Under the pieces are notes generated by a model. The model was not told where the DNA came from, searched no databases, and was given only the letters and a program-made list of their open reading frames with translations. A program made the position numbers and the translations under genes. From VFKU01 sp038916785 (GTDB lineage: Bacteria > Hydrogenedentota > Hydrogenedentia > Hydrogenedentales > GCA-2746185), in assembly GCA_038916785.1 (NCBI GenBank), contig JBCLBO010000100.1:1-10276 (forward strand): DNA of 10,276 nt, written 5' to 3'. Position 1 is the first letter of the stretch; the number at the start of each line of letters is the position of its first letter. Positions 1 to 5,271 of this stretch are shown here, one piece after another.

Positions 1-26
1 CTGAAGCGTTCGCCCGACCGCTTCAG
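1..26. repeat. 8-bp perfect inverted repeat at the window edge
   Basis: CTGAAGCG (1-8) is the exact reverse complement of CGCTTCAG (19-26), with a 10-nt loop. No T-run follows on the plus strand, and the minus-strand exit side lies outside the window, so it cannot be called a terminator. A related segment, GAAGCGGTCG (130-139), is the reverse complement of positions 15-24. No gene can be supported between 27 and 144. Confidence 0.4.
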
Positions 27-144
27 CCGTCCCTACCGAGACTCCAATTCTTAGGGACACCGCATACTACAACACCCGCAAACTCTCGGATCGTGAGCGA
101 TTGGAAGAGGTCTCGAGTATGGTCGCCCGGAAGCGGTCGGACTA

Positions 145-153
145 TGCTATAAT
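145..153 (+). promoter_or_regulatory. Extended -10 promoter of the small gene at 217
   Basis: TGCTATAAT is a perfect TATAAT hexamer (148-153) preceded by the TGn extension at 145-147. No good -35 lies 16-18 bp upstream, which is common for extended -10 promoters. The start site would fall near 160, giving a leader of about 57 nt before the ATG at 217. That leader contains a small hairpin, GGAC/GTCC (about 174-186). Promoter, gene and the terminator at 507-555 form one coherent plus-strand unit. Confidence 0.6.
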
Positions 154-216
154 TGTTGCCGTAAGCCCGGTCTAGGACTTTCGGTCCGCGTCGGCCCGAG
201 GCATGAAGGCGAAGGG

Positions 217-360
217 ATGCAAACAAAAAAAACGGGACTGCCCCACGAAGCACCTATGGAGCGATTCCGAAGAAGTTTGAAGGCAGTTATCTCGGCTCCG
301 AAAGAAGAAGTCGAGCGAAGAATTGAATCGGATCGCAAGAGAAAGAAGCAACATCGCTAG
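217..360 (+). CDS. Small basic protein, 47 aa, unknown function
   Basis: A 47-codon reading frame starts at ATG 217 and ends at TAG 358-360. A GAAGG Shine-Dalgarno lies about 8 nt upstream. The protein is very basic, with Lys/Arg-rich ends: an N-terminal KK, a central MERFRRSLKAVISAPKEEVE helix-like stretch, and a C-terminal DRKRKKQHR tail. No membrane segment or cysteine is seen. It looks like the short basic 'MERFRR...KEEVE' hypothetical proteins seen in many uncultured bacteria, but I do not recognise a named family. The gene is framed by an extended -10 promoter and a strong terminator, which argues that it is expressed. An A8 run (224-231) lies in codons 3-6. Its last 12 bases overlap the antisense cloverleaf at 349-420. 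RNA binding or a toxin-antitoxin role is possible but unsupported. Confidence 0.6.
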   Translation: MQTKKTGLPHEAPMERFRRSLKAVISAPKEEVERRIESDRKRKKQHR

Positions 361-420
361 GGGTCGGACCTAGACCTCGCGGATTAGAGCCGCGCGTTCT
401 ACCGATTAAACTACGATGCT
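349..420 (-). tRNA. tRNA-like gene with anticodon CUA (putative amber suppressor)
   Basis: Read on the minus strand, 72 nt fold into a full canonical cloverleaf. The acceptor stem is AGCATCG/CGATGTT (one G-U pair), followed by T8 and A9. The D arm is GTTT/GAAC with loop AATCGGTA (A14, G18, G19 and A21 present). The anticodon stem CGCGG/CCGCG is perfect, with loop CTCTAAT (T33, anticodon C-T-A at plus 387-385, A37). The variable loop is AGGT. The T stem CTAGG/CCTAG is perfect, with loop TCCGACC. The discriminator is G73 and no CCA is encoded. CUA pairs with UAG. The A1-U72 pair, G73 and CT-x-x-AA-type loop recall bacterial tRNA-Trp, from which CUA differs by one base (CCA). Known E. coli amber suppressors include tRNA-Gln and tRNA-Trp derivatives with CUA. 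It lacks the six-pair anticodon stem of tRNA-Pyl. C replaces the usual T55, so decay is possible. No clear promoter is seen upstream. Confidence 0.65.
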
Positions 421-448
421 GTTGGTGGAAGGTCGCCTCGCACTGTTC

Positions 449-481
449 GGAGAGTTTCACTGGCCAAAGTTACCGCTCTCC
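449..481. repeat. Short stem-loop in the 3' untranslated stretch
   Basis: GGAGAG (449-454) pairs with CTCTCC (476-481) around a 21-nt loop, extended by a T-G pair. It lies between the small gene and its terminator. Apart from this and the antisense tRNA-like gene, I see nothing functional between 361 and 506. Confidence 0.3.
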
Positions 482-506
482 TACTAGGCACTCTTGCTAT
501 TCGCGC

Positions 507-555
507 CCCCAGCCGTGCGACGACCCTCCAAGGTCTTCCACGGTTGGGGTTTTTT
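507..555 (+). terminator. Strong rho-independent terminator
   Basis: CCCCAGCCGTG (507-517) pairs with CACGGTTGGGG (539-549) with a single G-U. The stem continues inward, with a bulge and a mismatch, to GACC/GGTC around loop CTCCAA (526-531). Six T residues follow immediately (550-555). The polarity is plus only, since the other flank has no T-run. It ends the unit starting near 160 and shields it from the convergent gene ending at 620. Confidence 0.85.
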
Positions 556-619
556 GTAATGTCTTACTCATGCTCCCACCTTTCCTTTCTCTGCGGTTGA
601 TTCCCCCGCGCAGGGAAAA

Positions 620-1129
620 TTATGTACCAGGCGCAAAATGCGGCCTGACAAGCTCATGAAATTTCACGGTCTGGTGATACATAACACGCTCATTCTTTTC
701 GACGCGCTCAAGGTGACCGCTCTCAACAAACCGTTCCATAGCGCCGCGAAGCAAAAGCTTCGCATGCTTGGAGTTAGTCTTCCATCCATGGGTAAGAGCG
801 AATTGCAAGACTTCCGTTACGCTCATAGAATTACCACTCCCGTTCAAGCGGAAAGCTTGAATGACAGCATCTCTAGGCCCCTTACCAGCGAATCGCGGAG
901 GAGGCGCTGAAGAAATTCGGATATTGGAGATATGCTGCACGCGCGGAGCGGCATTCTCTACTTGCGCCATATTCGGCGCAACACTCGAAAGAGCGCGCAT
1001 TAGATGTTCACGCGTTTCTCGAAGCAAGCGGATACGCCGGAGTGCGTCTTCATACTTAGCTAGTTCAGTATCAATTTCGGTAATCTTTGAGCGAAGCCCA
1101 GTTATCAAATTCTCATCAGTGCTTTTCAT
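620..1129 (-). CDS. Coiled-coil plus winged-helix-like protein, 169 aa
   Basis: The chosen start is ATG 1129, 5 nt after AGGGG and about 30 nt downstream of a near-consensus promoter. A longer frame to 1195 would begin inside that promoter's -35. Residues 1-50 are heptad-like and highly charged (LRSKITEIDTELAKYEDALR...), predicting a coiled coil. Residues 50-80 are a Pro/Ala linker. Residues about 85-150 look like a winged helix: an RDAVIQAF helix, SMSVTEVLQFALTHG, then KLLLRGAMERFVESGHLERV and a final strand. This C-terminal half is reminiscent of HARE-HTH type domains, which sit in regulators and restriction or transcription proteins, but the assignment is tentative. Base composition is clearly more A+T-rich than the central genes, suggesting acquisition. 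A DNA-binding, possibly self-regulating role is inferred. Confidence 0.75.
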   Translation of the reverse strand: MKSTDENLITGLRSKITEIDTELAKYEDALRRIRLLRETREHLMRALSSVAPNMAQVENAAPRVQHISNIRISSAPPPRFAGKGPRDAVIQAFRLNGSGNSMSVTEVLQFALTHGWKTNSKHAKLLLRGAMERFVESGHLERVEKNERVMYHQTVKFHELVRPHFAPGT

Positions 1130-1166
1130 GGTAGCCCCTATAAGCAGCCGTTCAGTGGTAAGCAGG

Positions 1167-1195
1167 ATTAAAGCAAACTTTGCTAAGCATGTCAA
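1167..1195 (-). promoter_or_regulatory. Sigma-70-type promoter of the 620-1129 gene
   Basis: On the minus strand, TTGACA (1195-1190) matches the -35 consensus 6/6. After a 17-bp spacer, TTTAAT (1172-1167) matches the -10 5/6. The start site would be near 1160, leaving a leader of about 31 nt that contains the AGGGG ribosome site of ATG 1129. Confidence 0.8.
1172..1184. promoter_or_regulatory. Operator-like dyad in the promoter spacer
   Basis: AGCAAA-C-TTTGCT is a perfect 6-bp dyad around one central base. It lies between the -35 and -10 of the 620-1129 gene, where a bound repressor would block RNA polymerase. The nearest candidate regulator is the winged-helix-like protein itself. The symmetry is seen directly; the function is inferred. 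Confidence 0.45.
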
Positions 1196-1247
1196 ATTTC
1201 ATAGCCGTTCCGTATTGGAGCATGGTCAGCGAAGGTCGTTATTGCCC

Positions 1248-1271
1248 TTGTTCCGCGACTTGTTCCGCGAC
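1248..1271 (+). repeat. 12-bp tandem duplication
   Basis: TTGTTCCGCGAC occurs twice without a gap (1248-1259 and 1260-1271), directly before the nested inverted repeat. The second part (GTTCCGCG) recurs once more at 1285-1292 as AGTTCCGCG. The pattern suggests slippage or stepwise growth of the same repeat family. Confidence 0.7.
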
Positions 1272-1276
1272 TGGCC

Positions 1277-1344
1277 CGTTCGGAGTTCCGCGTTCACGCG
1301 GGCGCTCTGCGGCGGAACCCCGCCTAAAGGCGGAACTCCGAACG
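1277..1344. repeat. 68-bp nested inverted repeat (REP-like element)
   Basis: The outer arms CGTTCGGAGTTCCGC (1277-1291) and GCGGAACTCCGAACG (1330-1344) are perfect 15-bp reverse complements. Between them sit two smaller hairpins, CCGCG-TTCA-CGCGG (1288-1301) and CCGCC-TAAA-GGCGG (about 1319-1333). Each shares bases with an outer arm, so alternative foldings compete. The GGCGGAACCCCGCC core resembles dispersed intergenic repeats I associate with genomes of uncultured Planctomycetota-like bacteria, but copy number cannot be judged here. No transposase is present, so it would have to be non-autonomous or a structural RNA/DNA element. Confidence 0.75.
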
Positions 1345-1446
1345 AGGCCCTTGTTTCGCACCTGTGTTTACGGGCCGCTTCGAGCGCTGCACATTCTTGC
1401 ACCCCTTCGTTCCCCACACACTCCGCGGTCAGCGCCCGCGCTGGTT

Positions 1447-1492
1447 CCCCATCGGCTCCATAAGCCCCATTCCTCCCATTTCGTCCCATCGG
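1447..1492. repeat. Degenerate 9-bp tandem repeat, five units
   Basis: The units on the plus strand are CCCCATCGG, CTCCATAAG, CCCCATTCC, TCCCATTTCG (10 bp) and TCCCATCGG. On the minus strand each reads as xxxATGGGx. Period 9 with a conserved ATGGG core is the signature of dispersed ATGGGA-type tandem repeats. The array lies about 125 bp upstream of xdhC. Translating it on the minus strand gives an accidental Gly-X-Y pattern, not a collagen gene. The rest of 1196-1617 shows no supportable gene. Confidence 0.65.
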
Positions 1493-1617
1493 TCCCTTCG
1501 CACCCAGTGCAACAACTCGCACATATCTATAGAGGCTTCACCACCGGCGGCACCCCGGTATGGCACCCGGCGCGCATGTTCGTTACACTGGAGGTTCCGT
1601 TCAACCACAGGCATCGC

Positions 1618-2688
1618 ATGGACTTGTACAAGGAAATCCTTTCCCGCGCGGGATCCGCGCCGCTGGTGCTCGGCACCGTCGTCGAGACGGCCGGCTCGAC
1701 TCCCCAGAAGGCGGGGTGTCAGTCGCTGTTGGACACGGCGGGCGTTTTTCTTGGCACGCTCGGCGGGGGCATGGTCGAGGACGAGGCGCAGCGGCTGATG
1801 CGCGCGGCGCTGGCGGATGGTCAGCCGCGGCTATTCGAGCGGCGGCTGGACGACGACTACAGCCGGACGGCCGGGCCGATCTGCGGCGGGGTCATGCGGA
1901 TTTTCATTAACCCGCGGGCCGCCGCGCACACCGATGCGATCCGCGCGGCGCTCGACGCCGCAGCGACGCGCCGGCGCGCGGCCTTGCTCACCACCATCGA
2001 CAGCGCGAACGGCGCTCTTGGCCTCATCGAGTACCACGATGCGCCCCGGGGAGGGTCGCGCTCCCGCGCGACCGAAGGCGCCCCGGCAGCTCTCGCGCAC
2101 AAGACCGTCGCCAAACTTCTCGCCGAAGAGCGGCCCGGCGTCGCCGAAGTGGGGGAGGGGCGGCGCGTGTTTGTCGAGCCCATCGTCCCCACGCCGCGCT
2201 TGCTCGTGGTCGGCGGCGGGCATGTCGGCCAGGCCGTCGCGCGGCAGATGATAGGCCTCGGTTTTGAAGTGTCGGTCATCGACGATCGTGAGGAATTTTC
2301 GCGCGCCGAACTTTTTCCGGACGGCGTGCAGACCCAGTGCGGAAACATCCGTGAACTTGTGTCGGCTTTCCCGAAGGACCCGGACACCTACATCGTGCTT
2401 GTATCAAAGGGCCACGGGCTCGACGCCGAGGCGCTCGAAGCCTGCATCCATTCCGAGGTCGCCTATCTCGGCATGATCGGCAGCCGCCGCAAGGTGCGCA
2501 TGCTCCGCCAGCATTTCCTCGACGACGGCCTCGCCTCGCAGGCCGAGTGGGATCGCCTCGTCGCGCCCATCGGCTACGACATCGGCGCGGTGTCCGTCCC
2601 CGAAATCGCGATCAGCATCGCCGCGCAGCTTATCGCCGCGCGCCGCCTGCCGCAGGCTGTGCGCGGCATCGCCACCAAGGCGCACTAG
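1618..2688 (+). CDS. xdhC: XdhC/CoxI-family molybdenum cofactor maturation protein
   Basis: XdhC proteins bind molybdenum cofactor, support its sulfuration and pass it to xanthine dehydrogenase-family hydroxylases in the cytoplasm. The 356-aa product has both expected domains. The N-terminal XdhC_CoxI domain shows GSTPQKAG at 27-33, LGGGMVE at 48-54 and PICGGVM at 87-93 with the conserved Cys89. The C-terminal Rossmann domain shows GGGHVGQAVA at 199-208, LVSKGHGLDAEAL at 261-273, YLGMIGSRRK at 283-292 and a closing IGYDIGAVSVPEIA. The start at 1618 has AGG 7 nt upstream. ATG 1576 is in frame but adds residues atypical of the family. The interdomain linker (143-153) contains a GC-rich palindrome. 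mocA follows after TAG CCC. No hydroxylase subunits are in the window, so its client is unknown. Confidence 0.92.
   Translation: MDLYKEILSRAGSAPLVLGTVVETAGSTPQKAGCQSLLDTAGVFLGTLGGGMVEDEAQRLMRAALADGQPRLFERRLDDDYSRTAGPICGGVMRIFINPRAAAHTDAIRAALDAAATRRRAALLTTIDSANGALGLIEYHDAPRGGSRSRATEGAPAALAHKTVAKLLAEERPGVAEVGEGRRVFVEPIVPTPRLLVVGGGHVGQAVARQMIGLGFEVSVIDDREEFSRAELFPDGVQTQCGNIRELVSAFPKDPDTYIVLVSKGHGLDAEALEACIHSEVAYLGMIGSRRKVRMLRQHFLDDGLASQAEWDRLVAPIGYDIGAVSVPEIAISIAAQLIAARRLPQAVRGIATKAH
2054..2073. repeat. Palindrome inside the xdhC linker
   Basis: GGTCGCGC-TCCC-GCGCGACC has perfect 8-bp arms and a 4-nt loop. It encodes part of the GGSRSRATEG stretch between the two XdhC domains, where length varies in the family. 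It resembles GC-rich palindromes that insert in frame into permissive linkers. Whether it is mobile cannot be told from one copy. Confidence 0.5.
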
Positions 2689-2691
2689 CCC

Positions 2692-3297
2692 ATGCCGGTC
2701 GGCGCGATCGTGTTGGCCGCCGGCGCCTCCACGCGCATGGGCCAGCAAAAACTCCTGCTGCCCTTCGCGGGAACGACCGTGATCGCGCACATCGTGCGCG
2801 AACTGCACGCGGCGCAGGTCGCCGCCGTCCACGTTGTCGTAGGTTACGAACCCGATCGCATCCGCGCGGCGCTCAGCGGCACGCGCGTGAACATCGTCGA
2901 GAATCCCGACTACACCCGCGGGATGCTCAGTTCTGTCCGCACAGGGCTAGCCTCCGCCGCGGCCTCATGGACAGCGGCCCTCATCGCGCTCGGCGATCAG
3001 CCGCTCATTCGCGCGCCGCACGTCGCCGCGCTGCTCGCCGCGCACGCCGCCAATCCGGAGCGCATTCTCGTGCCGGGGCATGAAGGCCGCCGCGGGCATC
3101 CGCTCCTGCTGCCGCAGCGCTACTGGGCCGAGGCCGCAGTGCAACACAGCGACACTGGGTTAAGGGGACTTCTCCACGCCCACGCGGAGGACCTGCAGGT
3201 GGTGGAGCTGGGGACGGACGAAGTACTGAGCGACATGGACACCCCAGAAGACTACACGCGCGCGCTCGCGCGCGCCGAGGACCGGCGCCCGGAGTGA
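2692..3297 (+). CDS. mocA: MocA-type molybdenum cofactor nucleotidyltransferase
   Basis: MocA-family enzymes add CMP from CTP to molybdopterin-molybdenum, making the cytosine dinucleotide cofactor used by xanthine dehydrogenase-family enzymes. The 201-aa protein has the nucleotidyltransferase signature LAAGASTRMG (8-17) followed by Lys20. It also has the MocA-type GMLSSVRTGL motif, GDQP near 100-103 (metal-binding Asp), GRRGHP near 131-136 and DMDTPEDY near 183-190. The length is normal for the family. The ATG lies 3 nt after the xdhC TAG, with AAGG 11 nt upstream, so the two genes are one operon with related jobs. MobA (GMP-adding) is less likely given the xdhC partner and the GRRGHP motif. 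The last 138 bases overlap an opposing frame from 3501. The symbol is by family, not proven substrate. Confidence 0.87.
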   Translation: MPVGAIVLAAGASTRMGQQKLLLPFAGTTVIAHIVRELHAAQVAAVHVVVGYEPDRIRAALSGTRVNIVENPDYTRGMLSSVRTGLASAAASWTAALIALGDQPLIRAPHVAALLAAHAANPERILVPGHEGRRGHPLLLPQRYWAEAAVQHSDTGLRGLLHAHAEDLQVVELGTDEVLSDMDTPEDYTRALARAEDRRPE

Positions 3298-3501
3298 TGA
3301 CTCCGGCTTGAGCGCGTCCATGATCGCTTCGAGCTTGGTCCAACGGGCCTCGTCGGCGGGATTGGCGCGCCGTTCGTCGTTTACTCGGCCCGATAGCGCC
3401 AGCGTGTCCGCGATGGCCTGCTGCTCGGCCGCAAGTTCTTGCCGATCGAGCTCGATCGCTTGCGCGGGCCCGCGGCCGGACTCCAAAGTGTCCTCGCTCA
3501 T
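3160..3501 (-). CDS. Small hypothetical protein overlapping the 3' end of mocA
   Basis: A 113-aa frame starts at ATG 3501, 15 nt after the acylphosphatase stop, and ends at TAA 3160-3162. Codons for residues 1-70 have the G/C-rich third positions of its neighbours. That part is acidic and helical (LDRQELAAEQQAIADTLAL, then ARWTKLEAIMDALKPES). The last roughly 45 residues are antisense to mocA and look less natural (a His/Val/Arg-rich tail). The likely story is a real short gene, third in a unit with the HEAT-repeat gene and acylphosphatase, that lost its stop and now reads into mocA. The ribosome site is weak (GGC about 9 nt upstream). I do not recognise a family. Confidence 0.5.
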   Translation of the reverse strand: MSEDTLESGRGPAQAIELDRQELAAEQQAIADTLALSGRVNDERRANPADEARWTKLEAIMDALKPESSLRAPVLGARERARVVFWGVHVAQYFVRPQLHHLQVLRVGVEKSP

Positions 3502-3516
3502 CGCGCTGCCGAATTG

Positions 3517-3792
3517 TCAGAACACTATCTCAAAAGAGGAAGAGGCGGTCTCCGCGGCCTCCCAAGTCGCCACCACACGATCCACGCGCGCCAGCGCCGG
3601 GCCGCGATGAGACCACGCCAGCAATTGCTCGATCGCGGGGCGTTCCCCCTGCACGAGCGCCTCCACGCGGCCATCGGGCAGATTGCGGACCCATCCGCGC
3701 AGGCCCAACTTGAGCGCCTGCCGATAGAGCGAATGGCGAAACCCGACGCCCTGGACCAACCCCGAAACGAACAGGTGTAACTTTTCCGTCAT
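3517..3792 (-). CDS. acyP: Acylphosphatase
   Basis: Acylphosphatase hydrolyses carboxyl-phosphate bonds such as acetyl phosphate and 1,3-bisphosphoglycerate in the cytoplasm. From ATG 3792 the protein is 91 aa, the standard family length. It opens with the diagnostic VSGLVQGVGFR (9-19), whose Arg19 binds phosphate, and carries GWVRNLPDGRVEAL (33-46), whose Asn37 positions the attacking water. A longer frame to 3849 adds residues that overlap the preceding gene and are not part of the fold. The ATG sits 7 nt after the stop of the HEAT-repeat gene, with no promoter between, so it is probably translated from the same message. Confidence 0.93.
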   Translation of the reverse strand: MTEKLHLFVSGLVQGVGFRHSLYRQALKLGLRGWVRNLPDGRVEALVQGERPAIEQLLAWSHRGPALARVDRVVATWEAAETASSSFEIVF

Positions 3793-3799
3793 GACCGCG

Positions 3800-5203
3800 T
3801 CAGTTAGCGAGGAAATCCTTTGCTCGCTTCCCAAACTCTCGATTGCCAATTTGCATGGCGGCCAGACACGCCGTTAGGGCGACTGTGGGATCCGTGCTTT
3901 GGATGGGCCCCGCCAGGACGGGCAACATATCGCGCCGCATCGTATTTCCCATCAGGGCGCACACGGCCCGCTGCACAGTGTTTACGGACGCTTCCTTGAA
4001 TTTCTGATCGCCCGTTTTCCCGGCCGCGTAGATGTCGCCGGGGCGGGTATTCAGGACGTCAGTGACGATGCCCTTCGCCTGAATGTCTCCCGCAATGTAC
4101 AGCGCCATCGCCGCGCTCGCCCGGAAGATGAGGTTTTCTGCGTTCGGGTCGAAGGGTTTTTCGAGGAATCCGCGCAGGAATTTCAATGCGTCCGGATCGC
4201 CGTCTCTGGCGAGGACCAGCGCGGCGAAACGATCATAGGCCGGCTCTTTCATGAATTCAGTGGCGAGCAGGTTTCTTGCGCGTTCATTACCTTGAAGATA
4301 CAACGCGCTAATAGCCCGGTAGCGTGGAAGACCCTCGGCCTGCTCGAGCGACTCTTCCAGCCGCCGGGTCACATCCTGGCTGCGGAACTGGCCGAGTGAG
4401 AATACGGCCGCCAGGGCCCTCGGTTCAGTGATAGAGCTCAACGCTTCGATCAATCCCTGGACCGACTCTTCGTCACCGATGCGCCCCAGCGCCATCGTCG
4501 CCGCGGGACTTATTTCCACCGACGGATCGCGAGAAAATTTGCGCAGTTCGACGACGAACTGATCGGCCTTCATCAACCCCGCCAGGATGGAGGCCGTCGC
4601 CTTTGCGCCCCGGCTGCCGCTGTCGAATCCGGCCAACAGCGTCTCGTCCGTGACGACTTCTCCGTTTTGCCAGAGGAATGCCGCAGCTGCCAGCGCCGTC
4701 GCCGCATCGTTTGTCTCGCTCAATTCCTTCAGGTACGACAGCGCACCTGCCTTATGCTCATGGTCGCTCGCGGCCAGAATATTCGCCGCGACCATTTTGA
4801 CAGGCTGCACGTGCGACTCGGTGAAAATCGCCATTGCCCGGTTGGCCGCGCCCGCCACTATGCTCTTGTCCTCGGCGGTGAGGACCGTGTCGGGATCGGG
4901 TTTCTCGCCGCGTCGAATCACTCCCTTCTGCACGCGGACGTCCCGGATTTTTTCGATGCGGTAGGCGGTGGGCGCGCCGGTTGAATCGACGATGCTAACG
5001 GTGCCGCTGTCCTCGTGGATCCCCGTGATCTTAACGTTAAAATCCTGTGCGCCGGAGGTGAGGGTGATGGTCACCAGGCGACCTTCTCGGATGAGATCGG
5101 GCATCGTGGCGCCTTCGTCACCCGTGATGCGAGGCGGCTCCCCGGCCCGTGCGGCGGCGCAGAGCACCAATGCAAGCAAACACGCGCACGCGAATTTTTT
5201 CAT
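3800..5203 (-). CDS. Exported HEAT-repeat protein
   Basis: The 467-aa product starts at ATG 5203, which has GGGGA 8 nt upstream. Upstream in-frame ATGs (5212 and beyond) would put residues before the signal peptide. MKKFACACLLALVLCAAARA is a clear Sec signal with predicted cleavage before Gly21. LVLC lacks the small residue before Cys that a lipobox needs, so lipidation is unlikely. Residues about 25-95 form a strand-rich module (GRLVTITLTSG...GTVSIVDSTG...IRDVRV) that could be SH3- or LSm-like. From about 95 to the end, helical pairs of HEAT/Armadillo type recur (for example SPAATMALGRIGDEESVQGLIEAL). No catalytic motif is seen. A periplasmic scaffold role is inferred. It has its own candidate promoter and leads into acylphosphatase. 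Confidence 0.8.
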   Translation of the reverse strand: MKKFACACLLALVLCAAARAGEPPRITGDEGATMPDLIREGRLVTITLTSGAQDFNVKITGIHEDSGTVSIVDSTGAPTAYRIEKIRDVRVQKGVIRRGEKPDPDTVLTAEDKSIVAGAANRAMAIFTESHVQPVKMVAANILAASDHEHKAGALSYLKELSETNDAATALAAAAFLWQNGEVVTDETLLAGFDSGSRGAKATASILAGLMKADQFVVELRKFSRDPSVEISPAATMALGRIGDEESVQGLIEALSSITEPRALAAVFSLGQFRSQDVTRRLEESLEQAEGLPRYRAISALYLQGNERARNLLATEFMKEPAYDRFAALVLARDGDPDALKFLRGFLEKPFDPNAENLIFRASAAMALYIAGDIQAKGIVTDVLNTRPGDIYAAGKTGDQKFKEASVNTVQRAVCALMGNTMRRDMLPVLAGPIQSTDPTVALTACLAAMQIGNREFGKRAKDFLAN

Positions 5204-5235
5204 GGATAGCATCCCCATCAGTCCGGCGCATGGCC

Positions 5236-5265
5236 ATTGTACACAGTCCGGGCGCGGGATGGCCA
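5236..5265 (-). promoter_or_regulatory. Promoter of the HEAT-repeat gene
   Basis: On the minus strand, TGGCCA (5265-5260, 4/6 to the -35) is followed by an 18-bp spacer and TACAAT (5241-5236, 5/6 to the -10). It lies in the 68-nt gap after the GH4 stop and about 33 nt before ATG 5203. The HEAT gene may therefore be transcribed separately from, as well as with, the GH4 gene. Confidence 0.5.
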
Positions 5266-5271
5266 CCGGGA

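Noticed and set aside
5..175. A plus-strand open stretch ending at TAG 173-175 with a plausible LSDRERLEEV segment
   Set aside because: There is no start codon with a ribosome site, and the extended -10 promoter lies inside it. At best it is a gene remnant.
361..600. Continuation of the small gene's frame past two UAG codons to TGA near 598
   Set aside because: It would need suppression twice and runs through the tRNA-like gene and the terminator stem. The open length is compatible with chance.
1..620. tmRNA, RNase P RNA or a riboswitch in the left flank
   Set aside because: No conserved core of any of these was recognisable on either strand.
1226..1522. A minus-strand frame with Gly-X-Y repeats that looks collagen-like
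   Set aside because: The Gly-X-Y pattern is the translation of the 9-bp tandem units, and the rest reads through the inverted repeat. There is no ribosome site and no gene-like codon use.
1561..1589. A possible sigma-54 site (TGGCAC with GC at the -12 spacing) or a sigma-70 promoter TGGCAC-17-TACACT before xdhC
   Set aside because: The -12 element lacks TT and the -35 matches only 2/6. Neither stands out from background, so the xdhC promoter is left unassigned.
1180..1617. An upstream extension of xdhC by about 146 codons
   Set aside because: It crosses the repeat island, and its Pro/Arg/Ser-rich translation has no XdhC homology. The start at 1618 fits the family.
3256..3272. Alternating CG run at the end of mocA (possible Z-DNA or palindrome)
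   Set aside because: It is explained by Arg/Ala codons in a GC-rich gene.
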